Below the pieces are notes generated by a model. That model had not been told where the DNA came from. It was given only the letters and a program-made list of their open reading frames with translations, and ran no database searches. A stretch of DNA of 64,000 nt, from assembly GCF_002727185.1 (NCBI RefSeq), contig NZ_NIZW01000002.1:434001-498000 (forward strand), in the 5' to 3' direction. Positions 8,909 through 17,689 of the stretch are shown in pieces. Both the position numbers and the translations under genes were made by a program. The stretch is from Rhodopirellula bahusiensis (GTDB lineage: Bacteria > Planctomycetota > Planctomycetia > Pirellulales > Pirellulaceae). Position 1 is the first letter of the stretch, and the number at the start of each line of letters is the position of its first letter.

Positions 8909-9436
8909 ATGCCTAACTTTGACGATTGCACGTCTTCTGCCGCATCGAATTCGGGCGACTTGCCGTCCTGGTTGACCGATTTGGACGCATCCGTCGCCCA
9001 GCCATGGATCGCCGCGATTTCTGCCGCGGAAATGCCAGGTTTGGGCGAAGGGCCCACCAACCGTGAATTGGCGGATTTGCTTCGAGGCGAGACGGCCAAA
9101 TCGTTCACGCCGCTTCAACGCAGCGGATTGTGGTTGTTGGCTGGGGACCTGGATCGGTCGCACACCATCAGCCAAGACGAAGGTTCGTCCGAGGGAAGTT
9201 TTTGGCACGGGATCATGCACCGCCGCGAAGGGGACTTTGGCAACGCAAAGTACTGGTTCCACCGAGTCGGCCGGCATTCGATCCTGAGCGATCTGTCGGG
9301 CATGTACCCGGAATTGCATGCCGATGCGGATGAGTTCGTCGATCGCGTCGCAAACGCCGTGCGAACTGGGGAGGACGTCGAGGAATGCCAGCAAGTCCAG
9401 TGGACCGAGTGGCAGTGGCTGATGAACGTCAGTTGA
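8909..9436 (+). CDS. Conserved hypothetical protein, 175 residues
   Basis: A soluble 175-residue protein starting MPNFDDCTSSAASNSG, divergent from the S1-domain gene across a 137-bp gap. There is no signal peptide or membrane segment. Its most characteristic part is about residues 95-125 (WHGIMHRREGDFGNAKYWF then HRVGRH), which I associate with uncharacterised bacterial proteins, including planctomycetes and acidobacteria, without a known function. The His/Trp/Tyr-rich block could be a ligand or metal site, but that is conjecture. An acidic tail ends in WTEWQWLMNVS. It is followed 14 nt after the stop by a family B REP in the inverted orientation. Coding potential is good because the frame is open and the composition is protein-like. 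Function is not assigned. Confidence 0.65.
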   Translation: MPNFDDCTSSAASNSGDLPSWLTDLDASVAQPWIAAISAAEMPGLGEGPTNRELADLLRGETAKSFTPLQRSGLWLLAGDLDRSHTISQDEGSSEGSFWHGIMHRREGDFGNAKYWFHRVGRHSILSDLSGMYPELHADADEFVDRVANAVRTGEDVEECQQVQWTEWQWLMNVS

Positions 9437-9450
9437 ATGGTTTGTCGCTG

Positions 9451-9689
9451 GGGAACCGAATTCTTGGCGAATCCGGCTACACCATTGCGAACCACAATCC
9501 AACCAACCTGTAGCTCGGTGGTCCCCCACCGAGACGAGCGCAACTCGAGCGATGTGGGCGTTCCTGCCTGCCAATGGCGAATGTTTGGGGATACGCCTCG
9601 CTTTGTTCCAAAGCATCGGCTGGGGTGCCATGTGAGACATGGCCTACGGCAAAACAACCTGTAGCTCGGTGGTCCCCCACCGAGACGAG
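9451..9689. repeat. REP cluster 3 (families B, A, C)
   Basis: Family B (-) at 9451-9480, family A (+) at 9510-9538, the GCTTTG-TTC-CAAAGC hairpin at about 9600-9614, family C (-) at 9625-9647, and a second family A (+) at 9661-9689. The two A copies are separated by about 122 bp of otherwise unique sequence. The cluster occupies almost the whole 301-bp gap between two convergent genes. Here the first element after each flanking stop codon is oriented tail first, unlike most other clusters in the window. Confidence 0.88.
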
Positions 9690-9737
9690 CGCAATCGAAG
9701 ACTGCGACTTGCTCCAGCCAGCCCTCCAAGCGTCTGA

Positions 9738-10793
9738 CTACTTCCCAGCGACGCTGGCTTTGGTGGGGCGTTGGACGTCGGTGATCAGTCCCATCATCTC
9801 CCAAACGCGGATGATGCCCCAGGACATATCGAACTCGTACCACTTGTGACCGTGGCGAGCCGAACGTGGAGTCGCGTGGTGATTGTTGTGCCAACCTTCG
9901 CCGTGACTAATCAATGCAACCAGCCAATTGTTGGTGCTGTGATCTCGCGTTTCGTAATTGCGATACCCGAACACATGGCTGAGCGAGTTCACTGACCATG
10001 TCCCGTGCAGGACGAAAACGGTTCGCATCGCGACTGCCCACACCGTCCAAGACAGCAAATAGCGGTAGGACACGGCCCAATCGCCACCGCTGACCGCGTA
10101 TCCGACCACTCCGCCGATCAACGAAATGACGATTGCGTGGAAGACGAAGACAAAGAACCATCCGTCCTTGCGTTCGAGTTTGAGGTAAAAGCGGTCTCTC
10201 AGCAAATCGCGAACATAGCGTTCGTAATGGCTGGTCTTGTCGAGATCTTTGTGTCGGCAAACGACCCAGCCCATGTGTCCCCAAAGGAAGTTGACCAGTG
10301 GCGAGTGCGGGTCGGGCTGGTGATCACTGTGTTGGTGATGCATCCGGTGAATCGCAACCCAGCGTGCGGGGCTGTCTTGCAGGTTGCACATGCCCAGAAT
10401 CGCGAGCGTGTGTTCCATCCACTTCGGGCATTTGAAGCCGCGGTGGGTCAGCAATCGGTGATAGCCGATCGTGATGCCGAACATGCCAAAGATAAAATGG
10501 CCGGCGATCCCGGCGATGAGGCCCGACCAAGTGAACAGGTACGAAAACCAAGCTGGAACGAAAGCCGCCAAAGCGACCAAATGGACCAGGGACAGCACGA
10601 TCACGTATTGCCACATGATTCGAAGTGGCTGGGTTTCTTCCGGGCGAGGCAATCGCTGCGGATCGATGCCAGATTCGCCGACGGCCATGGCTTCTGTCGG
10701 GACGGCGCCAGACCCGAAATCGTTGGATTCGTCGAAAACCAACTTGTCGCGTTTCGCGGCTTCAGTTGGAGCGGGGGCTTCGGATGTCGACAT
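9738..10793 (-). CDS. Fatty acyl-CoA/delta-9 desaturase
   Basis: This 351-residue integral membrane desaturase has the three diagnostic histidine boxes. They are HRLLTH at about residues 112-117, HRMHH at 149-153 and HNNHH at 302-306 (preceded by GEGW), which bind the di-iron centre. Hydrophobic pairs before box 1 and between boxes 2 and 3 give the usual four-helix topology. The reaction is oxygen-dependent introduction of a cis double bond into saturated acyl chains (stearoyl-CoA desaturase-like), so the gene likely sets membrane fluidity. The ATG at 10793 (MSTSEAPAP) was chosen over a TTG two codons upstream. About 50 polar residues precede the first membrane segment. It follows the small basic protein gene in the same direction but is separated from it by a probable terminator. 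Confidence 0.9.
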   Translation of the reverse strand: MSTSEAPAPTEAAKRDKLVFDESNDFGSGAVPTEAMAVGESGIDPQRLPRPEETQPLRIMWQYVIVLSLVHLVALAAFVPAWFSYLFTWSGLIAGIAGHFIFGMFGITIGYHRLLTHRGFKCPKWMEHTLAILGMCNLQDSPARWVAIHRMHHQHSDHQPDPHSPLVNFLWGHMGWVVCRHKDLDKTSHYERYVRDLLRDRFYLKLERKDGWFFVFVFHAIVISLIGGVVGYAVSGGDWAVSYRYLLSWTVWAVAMRTVFVLHGTWSVNSLSHVFGYRNYETRDHSTNNWLVALISHGEGWHNNHHATPRSARHGHKWYEFDMSWGIIRVWEMMGLITDVQRPTKASVAGK

Positions 10794-10950
10794 CGTCAAA
10801 ACCAGGGTGAATTGGAATTCATGGCCGAGCGGGAGCCGAGACTCCCAGAGTGGACAGTTCTTTGCGGGCCATGCTAGCTAGCTTTCGAACCGCTCGGGAG
10901 GGTGATTTGATAACAAATCCGCCACATGCGGCCCATCCTCGCAAAATCAA

Positions 10951-10996
10951 TGCAAAAAGGCGACGCATCGAGAGAGATGCACCGCCTTTTGCTGTT
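10951..10996 (-). terminator. Intrinsic terminator after the small basic protein gene
   Basis: Read on the minus strand, an 11-bp stem (GGCGGTGCATC pairing with GATGCGTCGCC, two G-T pairs) with loop TCTCTC is followed by TTTTT. It lies about 35 nt beyond the stop at 11031. The A-run on the other side means it could also act on plus-strand transcripts. Confidence 0.7.
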
Positions 10997-11030
10997 TTCG
11001 TTGAGAAGGAGCCAATTGCTCCGGCCGCGA

Positions 11031-11249
11031 CTACTTCTTTTTCTTGTCGTCGGCTTCGTCGGCCTTTTTGACCTTCTTCTTTTTCTTCAGCGAGACTTTG
11101 AGTACACGCGTCTTCGGCATGCCAATGATGCTCGACTCTTCGTTGAATTTGTCGAGATCCTTCATACGCTCGACACGTTCAGCACGCGTCAGGACGTTGC
11201 GACTCTTAATGGCCCCGGCTTGCACCTTGAGGCTGCGATCCATGGTCAT
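11031..11249 (-). CDS. Small basic protein (Chlamydiae-Verrucomicrobia-Planctomycetes family, TIGR04137-like)
   Basis: A 72-residue, strongly basic protein: MTMDRSLKVQAGAIKSRN, then VLTRAERVERMKDLDKF, then GMPKTRVLKVSLKKKKK and a Lys/Asp tail. The core with RNVLTRAER and the final PKTRV matches the small basic protein family shared by Chlamydiae, Verrucomicrobia and Planctomycetes. I know of no assigned function; nucleic-acid or ribosome association is suggested by composition only. The ATG at 11249 gives the family-like MTMDRSL N-terminus, and a TTG five codons upstream is less likely. The Lys-rich end (more than half Lys after residue 55) is longer than I expect for the core family. It is co-directional with the giant ATPase upstream (169-bp gap). 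Confidence 0.85.
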   Translation of the reverse strand: MTMDRSLKVQAGAIKSRNVLTRAERVERMKDLDKFNEESSIIGMPKTRVLKVSLKKKKKVKKADEADDKKKK

Positions 11250-11382
11250 GGCGAAATGTGTCAAAATCGAGGGGGAATTCGGATGGTCAAGTCGAACAGG
11301 TTATCGACAGTTCGATTTGCTGGCAAGTCGTAAGTCCAGCGGTTACCGGTTGTCCAGTCACAATCGGCCAGTTTAAGCGTCC

Positions 11383-11414
11383 GGCCCCCGAAATCGAGAC
11401 CGAAAACGGGGGCC
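11383..11414 (-). other. Hairpin between the giant ATPase and small basic protein genes
   Basis: A perfect 8-bp inverted repeat, GGCCCCCG at 11383-11390 and CGGGGGCC at 11407-11414, encloses a 16-nt loop about 20 nt past the ATPase stop. No T-run follows on the minus strand, so it is a weak terminator candidate or an mRNA-processing/stability hairpin. Confidence 0.4.
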
Positions 11415-11433
11415 AGTGAACATCGGGGCCGGT

Positions 11434-14400
11434 TTAGGCGGCTTGCAACGATCGGTGCTGGGCGGCGTAGGTCACCCATTCGGTGACTTCTTCCAGGTCA
11501 GGAAGCTTGCCACCACGAGCGATGCGTTTGCCTTCGCGGGAGTGCGAAATGGCGTCGACCTCTCCGAAAAGTGTCACCGGGTTCTGATCTGCCAATTCCT
11601 CGGCGGAGGTGACTCCGGCGGCGACCAAGAATTGAGCGTCGTGGCCTCGCATCATCGGCACGCGGCAAACCAACGTGGTTTGTTGCTGCCATGCGAGCAC
11701 GGTTTCGGCTTCGACTCGACGATGGTTGAGCTGTTCGGCGACCGTTTCCGGGGTTGATTTCAGCAAGTCATCGACGGTGTAGATTCCGATTTCGTTCAAG
11801 CGTTCGGCCATTCGAGGTCCGATCGATGGTGCATCGACAACGTCGCTGGCTCGTTCCAAGTAGAAACGCAGTTCAGTCGTGCTGCTAGATTCGCGGCTGC
11901 TGGAGCGTTCTCCGCGTTCACTTCGCTCGGAACGATTGCTTCGCGATTTCCGTTCGCCACGTGCTTCACGTTCTGCTCGAGGTTCACGTTCTCCGCGTGA
12001 GTCACGCTCGGTACGCGAGCTTCGTTGGCCGCGGCTAGATTCGTGATCTCGCATCGAGACGACGCCTTGCGAGCGGTTGGCTCGGCCGTTTCCGGAACCG
12101 TTGCCGTTTCCAGATCCATTTCCGGAGCCGTTTCCGGATCCGCTTCCGTTGCCCGAACCCTGCCCGTATCCGTTTCCGCTGCCGGAACCGTTTGCGGACG
12201 ATGATCCATTTCGAGTCCGGCTGCTGGAGGAGCTGCGAACCGAGCTGCGTGAGCGACTCGTTCGGCCGCCTTCACTGTCACGGCTTCGCAGCGTTCGCGA
12301 GCGGGTGCGTTCGCTCTCGCGGCGTTTGCTTTCACGAAGCGATTGCATTTCGTTGGCCAGTTGGCGACCGCGGCGGGCGGCTTCGACTTCGTAGCGTTCT
12401 TGATCGAAGGCATCGTCGTCGTAGTCGTTGCCGAGGTCCAAATCGCGATCGAGCACGTGGCGTCCGTTCGATGAACGATGGTTGAGCGAACGTGTGCTGC
12501 GAGAGCGACCGTTCAACGTGCGACCGTCCACGGTGCGAGTGCGGGTTCGGACTTGAGCGGTTTGGTTTGCCGATGCGATCCAGCTGGTGATTCGAGAGAG
12601 TTCGTAGCTCGAACCGCTGAGCAAAATGCGTTGGCCGCGTTCGGTGGCCAAAAACGTTTTGACTTGGTCCAGCAAATCGCTGGGGTGAATCGCTGCCAGT
12701 TGGGCTGGGTCGGTGACTCCGCAACCCACCAAAACGCGAGCGTCAAAGCCACGCAGTTGAGGAACGCGGCACATCAAGCGACATTCCGATTGCCAGCGAC
12801 GAATCGTGCGAGCGTCGACGCCAGCCAATCCGAGTGTGTCGGCCAATCGGTTGCTGTCTTGGCTCATCAAGTGAGTGATGTGCGAGATTCCAATCCGGCG
12901 AAGGCGTGCCGCGGCGACTCCATCGATCGACGGTGCCGAATCAATGGGGCTGTCGACGGTCAGGAAGAATGGAGTCTCGTTGACTTCCGATTCCGTCGCG
13001 TGACCATTTGCGAGAACACCATGTTCGTGGGTTCCGTTAGTTGCCGCGGGAAGTGTCGAAGTCGTTTGGTCGGCGTAGTAGTATCCGTCGCGATACATCG
13101 TTCCCGAAGGAGCGTGATCGGTTGCGGACGCCGGATGGCTGGGGACGAAACCGTTGTTTGAGGTTTGGTGTCCGTTGGTGTGAACCGAAGCGGCAGGGTA
13201 AACCGATGGCTGACCGTGCATGGGTTGCTGTCCGCCGACCCATTGGTCTTCGTCCAGTCCCGCGGTTTCGCGATAGGCAGCTTCGAACTCATGGTTCACG
13301 TCCGCCGATGCTCCGTTGAACCAACGTGAACGTTGGCCGGTTCCGAGTTCGGTTTGGCTGTCCAGTCCGTGTGGGCCGACGTAGCGATCTTGTCGACGAC
13401 CGTTTCGCCATGCTGGTTGGTGAGCGTGTACGACTCGTGAGGCGTGCAGGCGGAAGGTTCGAGCACCGCTCCGAGCGAGCGACGATGCCAGAGGATCGTG
13501 GCTGGTCAGCAACACGATTTGGCGACCGGGTGATGCGTAGTCGGAAAGTGCCGAGGCAATCGCGTCGCCGGTCACGCCTTCGGCGGTCCAAGGACGAAAG
13601 GCATCGTTCAGCCCATGATTGTCCAGCCCGTGCATGTCGGTACGACCATCCACCGCGGTGAATAATTCGCGATGTGTTTCGAGAATCAATGGCACTGAAC
13701 GTCCGGTTCGATCCATCAGTTCACCCGCTGCCATGCGAACGGCCATCGCAGCGACGGCACGTGTGACGCCCGGCAAGCTCATTTCGTCTTGATCATCGAT
13801 TCGCACGTGGACTTGGCGTCCCGCGGCGATCGATCGAGTGTTGGTGAACCGACCTTCCGCTTCGCTTCTTTCCAGCGTATGAGGATCAACGTTGACGGCG
13901 GAAGTGGTCCACGTCACGCGGCGATGGCGTCCACCGGACAAGCGAACCAGCCAGCGACTGGCCAGCTCAACCAACGAAGATTCGGCTCGGGTGGCGGGAC
14001 GGTAACGATTCAGCTCTGTGATCAATTCGTCTCGACGGCGGAGCAACTCAGTGCGGCGGGCGTTTCGAACCACTGGACGAACGGCTGGACGTGATGCTGT
14101 GATCTGTTCCAGTTCGTGTTGACGAGTGGCCAAGGCCTGCAGTTCTCGATCGAGTTGACGCAGGCGATCATCGACCGATGCCAAGTCAAATGCCGATTCA
14201 GGCATTCCGATTGGGTAGTCAGCGTCTACGATGGGCAAGGACCGAAGGCTGCGGCGAACGTGAGCGGTTTCATCCAGCACGCTTCGCAGTTGGGTTTCGG
14301 TTTGGTGCAGTTCGCTGATGCGAGCGTTGCGTTCGGCGACCCAGTCCGGGTGACGGCCGGTGATGGTTGCAAAGTCATGCAGTTCACTTCGCGATGCGGC

Positions 14401-16050
14401 AAGTTCTTCGACAATGCGAGCCCGGTCGTTGAGCAACTGATCAAGCGTGTCGGCGAGTTGACGCGTGACGTTGTCGACGTGATCGCCAACCACGTAAGGC
14501 GAACGCCGAAGTTCCGTTCGGATTTGACGCAGGGTCGATGCGAGCGAGCTTTGACGGCTCCAGGCACCTCGTAGTGGCTCGAACGTGAGCGGATCGACCG
14601 AACCCGTTGTTGCGGCAGCCGTTTCGCGTTCGATGCGACCGAGCAACCAATCGATTTGCTGTGTCGCTGAGTTGATTCGCAAATCAATGTCGTCGATCTG
14701 GTGCAGCGGACGATACGCGTCGCGATAGAAATCATCCCAAGCGTGATCGACCGAGTAACGATCGATCGCGTGGATAAAGTGATCGTAGCGGCGTCCACGA
14801 ATTCCATCGACATCGACGGAATAAGCATGTTGGCGAGCGGTCGCGATTGAATCTCGAAGACCGCGAATTTCGGCCAGTGTTCGACGCAGTTGAATGATTT
14901 CCGAATCTGCGTGACGCAGTTGGTCTCGCAGTTCCGTTGCCGACAACTTCGCTGCGTATCGCAGGTCGGTCGTCAAGTATCCGTTGCCGGTGTAGTGATC
15001 GCGATGAACAGCTTCGTAGGCCAGTGGATCGGTGCCGTGGGTGTAAGGCCCGACCGCCGAGGCAACCGAACCAGGCACCGAGTAGGCTTTGGCGTCAAGA
15101 TCGGCGATCCAGCGTTTTAGGCCAGCCGCACGGGCTCGCAACGAGTCGGCTTGTGTGTGCAGTTCGTGCAATCGCTGGGTGTGTTGACGATGGCGCTCGG
15201 TGTGAACGCTTTGGTATCGTGCCGCTCGCGAACGATGAGCCAAGATCACATTACGACGAGCCATGAGCGAGTCTCGAAGACGCACGCACTCTCCGCGTTG
15301 ACGTTGGAGGTCAGCGACTTCGTTGTCCCAGGTGCTGCCGTACCAATCTGATGCTTCGAGTTCTTGGTTTGGCAGTGCGGCCAATTGGGCTTCGACGTCG
15401 GCCAATTCCGAGCGCAAGGCCCGTCGGCGGCGATCGTCGGTTTCTGTGAACGAATGAACCGATTCGCCAGATTGAACCGAGTTGCTGTAGGCGGGGTGGC
15501 TGTGGGTGTAGCGTGCCGTTTCGGATTCGTAGGGCAGCGTTGCCAACCCTTCGCGATCCAGTCCCGATTGGATGCAAGCAGCGACGACTCGAGAAACGCT
15601 GGTGACAGTCGTGTCGACCATCACTCCGTCCACGATCGATTCAGGCATTTGCACGCTGCGAAGAGCGCGAGCCGCCAAGGTTGTGTTGGTTTTGGTTGGG
15701 GTGGCGCCATCTTGGTTGCCGAACCATCCGTCGTGATAGCCTTCCCATGCCGTGGTGGTTTCGCTGCGTGGTTCGAATTCGACCGTGCGGCGACCGTTGG
15801 AAGTGCCATCGGCTTCGCGGCGGCAGTGGACCCATCCGTTGTTGTCGACCCAGACGACTCGTCCGGTCGACCCGCTGAGCATTCCGTTGGGATACTGTCG
15901 CGAAACAAGTGAGTCGCGAATGAAGCGGCTGATCGCGGTTTTGCCGGATCCGATCGGGCCGAGCACCACATTCAAGTGATGAGACAGCGGTCCAAGTTCC
16001 ACCCGGTTCAACGGGCCATGATTGTCGATTTCGATTCGATCCAACAACAT
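11434..16050 (-). CDS. Giant SMC/Rad50-like ATPase with two DUF4332-like HhH modules
   Basis: This 1538-residue protein starts like an SbcC/RecF/SMC ATPase (MLLDRIEIDNHGPLNRVEL) with Walker A GPIGSGKT at residues 31-38. About 190-640 is predominantly long helical, arginine-rich coiled coil. An ABC signature LSGG at 704-707 and an H-loop TSHDP (His851) follow. At the expected Walker B the sequence is PLILET (787-792), so the Asp and catalytic Glu positions read Glu-Thr. Two similar helix-hairpin-helix modules resembling DUF4332 follow at about 1036-1165 and 1390-1538, each with a CRVPxxRGxDA block. Between them lies a Ser/Arg- then Ser/Gly/Asn-rich, probably disordered region. AAGGAG about 10 nt upstream supports the ATG at 16050. 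A DNA- or chromosome-associated structural ATPase is inferred; function is unknown. Confidence 0.7.
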   Translation of the reverse strand: MLLDRIEIDNHGPLNRVELGPLSHHLNVVLGPIGSGKTAISRFIRDSLVSRQYPNGMLSGSTGRVVWVDNNGWVHCRREADGTSNGRRTVEFEPRSETTTAWEGYHDGWFGNQDGATPTKTNTTLAARALRSVQMPESIVDGVMVDTTVTSVSRVVAACIQSGLDREGLATLPYESETARYTHSHPAYSNSVQSGESVHSFTETDDRRRRALRSELADVEAQLAALPNQELEASDWYGSTWDNEVADLQRQRGECVRLRDSLMARRNVILAHRSRAARYQSVHTERHRQHTQRLHELHTQADSLRARAAGLKRWIADLDAKAYSVPGSVASAVGPYTHGTDPLAYEAVHRDHYTGNGYLTTDLRYAAKLSATELRDQLRHADSEIIQLRRTLAEIRGLRDSIATARQHAYSVDVDGIRGRRYDHFIHAIDRYSVDHAWDDFYRDAYRPLHQIDDIDLRINSATQQIDWLLGRIERETAAATTGSVDPLTFEPLRGAWSRQSSLASTLRQIRTELRRSPYVVGDHVDNVTRQLADTLDQLLNDRARIVEELAASRSELHDFATITGRHPDWVAERNARISELHQTETQLRSVLDETAHVRRSLRSLPIVDADYPIGMPESAFDLASVDDRLRQLDRELQALATRQHELEQITASRPAVRPVVRNARRTELLRRRDELITELNRYRPATRAESSLVELASRWLVRLSGGRHRRVTWTTSAVNVDPHTLERSEAEGRFTNTRSIAAGRQVHVRIDDQDEMSLPGVTRAVAAMAVRMAAGELMDRTGRSVPLILETHRELFTAVDGRTDMHGLDNHGLNDAFRPWTAEGVTGDAIASALSDYASPGRQIVLLTSHDPLASSLARSGARTFRLHASRVVHAHQPAWRNGRRQDRYVGPHGLDSQTELGTGQRSRWFNGASADVNHEFEAAYRETAGLDEDQWVGGQQPMHGQPSVYPAASVHTNGHQTSNNGFVPSHPASATDHAPSGTMYRDGYYYADQTTSTLPAATNGTHEHGVLANGHATESEVNETPFFLTVDSPIDSAPSIDGVAAARLRRIGISHITHLMSQDSNRLADTLGLAGVDARTIRRWQSECRLMCRVPQLRGFDARVLVGCGVTDPAQLAAIHPSDLLDQVKTFLATERGQRILLSGSSYELSRITSWIASANQTAQVRTRTRTVDGRTLNGRSRSTRSLNHRSSNGRHVLDRDLDLGNDYDDDAFDQERYEVEAARRGRQLANEMQSLRESKRRESERTRSRTLRSRDSEGGRTSRSRSSVRSSSSSRTRNGSSSANGSGSGNGYGQGSGNGSGSGNGSGNGSGNGNGSGNGRANRSQGVVSMRDHESSRGQRSSRTERDSRGEREPRAEREARGERKSRSNRSERSERGERSSSRESSSTTELRFYLERASDVVDAPSIGPRMAERLNEIGIYTVDDLLKSTPETVAEQLNHRRVEAETVLAWQQQTTLVCRVPMMRGHDAQFLVAAGVTSAEELADQNPVTLFGEVDAISHSREGKRIARGGKLPDLEEVTEWVTYAAQHRSLQAA

Positions 16051-16328
16051 CGCAAAACGCTCCTTCCGTGGCTGCGCGTGATCACGCCCTGTAAGGGTCC
16101 AAGGTCCTTGGCAAAGAAAAGAGGGCCATCCTGCCCACTTGCGGGAACCTTTGCCGGGATCCTTTGTTCACCACTGGAATGGGTGAACTCGCGGAGACTT
16201 TAGACGAATCGGCAAATTCGTGGAAAGGCCGATTTCGTGAAACTGCGACAAGACCAAAAAATCATATTGTGGTCAGTCGACGTGGAAAGATTGCTCAAAG
16301 AGCACTTCGCTGCGATGGCATTTGCGGA

Positions 16329-17165
16329 TCACGCGGCACGTCGTTCACGCTGCTTCTTTTTCTTCTTTGCCGCCTTTTTGCCAGCCTTTTGACGAGACAG
16401 GCGAATCGCTTGCGGGACCCACATCTCTTGTTTGATGCGTCCTTGCAGTTTCATCCAATTGTCAAAATGGCCGACTTGTTCGGCCGACCAGGCCGCAATT
16501 TGATGGTGGTAGAAAATTCCGTGTTCCTGCAATTCTGTTTGCTGGACCACACCGATGCCCCAAATCTGTGTCAGGTCGTCCGGTGATTTCGGGCGAGCCA
16601 TGTAGAGCAGTCCAAGTTCTTCGTGCTCTCGGATGGGAATCCCGTTCTTGTCCTGGGTTTCGCCGTGTGACTCGGTTGGTTCTTCCGAAACAACAGCAAT
16701 GGTGGTTGGATTCGCGGATTGCTTTGGTGGCTTCGTTGCAGTTGCCTTGGGATCGATTCGCCTGATCGAGTCGATTTGGTTGTGGTCTTCGAAGTGACCG
16801 GCCAATTCATTTTCGAGTGCTTCGATTCGCATCCGCAAAGCAGCGACTTCCAGGTGCAGGTTTTGAGACTCGTTGGTGATCGAAGCGGATACCTTGATGA
16901 ATCTCGCAAGCTCCGCCCGGAGCAAACGAATCTCTTTGCTGTCGTCGATGTTTGTTGATGCCGTTTGTGGCGACGACTCGTTTCGATTGGCAGCCAGCTT
17001 GCTTTCTCGCTTTGCACGAAGTTCCTCCAGACGTTGCTCGCGGGCTTTGCCGTGGCTGGACAGCAACCCATACAAAACGATGCATCCCAAACAAGCGTAT
17101 CCGGCGGCCAGACCCAGTACTAAGTAGTGCATGGTGTTGGCGGATGCGGATTCGATTGGAGGCAT
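16329..17165 (-). CDS. Membrane-anchored coiled-coil protein with C-terminal HhH-like domain
   Basis: The 278-residue protein has one N-terminal membrane helix (HYLVLGLAAGYACLG onward, residues 13-36), then a charged coiled coil to about 135 (ELARFIKVSAS and LHLEVAALRMRIEALENEL). A polar linker follows, and a compact domain at about 205-262 reads LTQIWGIGVVQQTELQEHGI, then HHQIAAWSAEQVGHFD, GRIKQEMWVPQA. That last part is the helix-hairpin-helix domain seen at the C-terminus of various bacterial proteins (GIGP..L...GI..F.QIA.WT). A very Lys/Arg-rich tail ends the protein. It lies 278 bp upstream of the giant ATPase gene in the same direction and carries a related fold, so a partnership is possible. 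The ATG at 17132 is an alternative start. Function unknown. Confidence 0.65.
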   Translation of the reverse strand: MPPIESASANTMHYLVLGLAAGYACLGCIVLYGLLSSHGKAREQRLEELRAKRESKLAANRNESSPQTASTNIDDSKEIRLLRAELARFIKVSASITNESQNLHLEVAALRMRIEALENELAGHFEDHNQIDSIRRIDPKATATKPPKQSANPTTIAVVSEEPTESHGETQDKNGIPIREHEELGLLYMARPKSPDDLTQIWGIGVVQQTELQEHGIFYHHQIAAWSAEQVGHFDNWMKLQGRIKQEMWVPQAIRLSRQKAGKKAAKKKKKQRERRAA

Positions 17166-17689
17166 GACGAGCCAAATCTCTGGATGTTTGAAGGACGCAG
17201 ATATCTGGAGCGTTCGGCGTTTGCGCGCGTCCGCTCCGTTTCTTTTTTCGGAACAATCAGAATAGCGCGTTGAATCTTTCTTCGGTTTTCACACCTTTGA
17301 CTGAAGCACGCTCAAGCGTCGCCCACTCGGCGATGGCTGCAGCGAGTGTTTGGTTCCTTGATTCGAAAGTGTTTCACATGTTGATTGGTCCGGGCGTTTT
17401 GCCCGCGTTGATACAGAACTTCCGTTGCGATTGGTGGTGTTTCTTTGCTACCCCTCGGAACGTCGAGGAGATCCTCGACCGGTTTCATGTCGAAACCGCC
17501 CACCCTGACAACCCACCTCTCTACTCACAGATCGCTTGTCCGATGAATCGGAACCGGCTGCATTTCCGATTGGCCGCTCTCCCCACCGATCACCGCTGCG
17601 CTGCTGGCGAACGTCTGGTTGCATCTTTGCGAACGCCTTACGAACAAGTTGTACCTAAGACCGATCGCGGGCTCGTGAACCGTTCCGCG
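17166..17689. other. 524-bp divergent intergenic region
   Basis: The region separates the membrane coiled-coil gene (-) from the lipoprotein gene (+). The frame of the lipoprotein is open upstream to 17270, but that stretch encodes no signal peptide or conserved motif and would bury the lipobox in the middle of a protein, so I treat it as non-coding. No convincing promoter hexamers, repeats or RNA gene were seen. Confidence 0.5.

Noticed and set aside
9570-9595. Sequence resembling family E near CAATGGCGAATGTTTGGGG
   Set aside because: Only a partial match to the loop and one arm; no complementary arm.
9736-9760. GTAG at the desaturase stop codon as another REP
   Set aside because: No matching stem and loop can be found next to it.
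12060-12300. Ser/Gly/Asn-rich stretch in the giant ATPase as a possible frameshift or assembly error
   Set aside because: The frame stays open on both sides and conserved modules continue in the same frame, so it is a genuine disordered linker.
17270-17689. Upstream in-frame extension of the lipoprotein gene
   Set aside because: Would place the lipobox 140 residues inside the protein; the stretch has no conserved feature.
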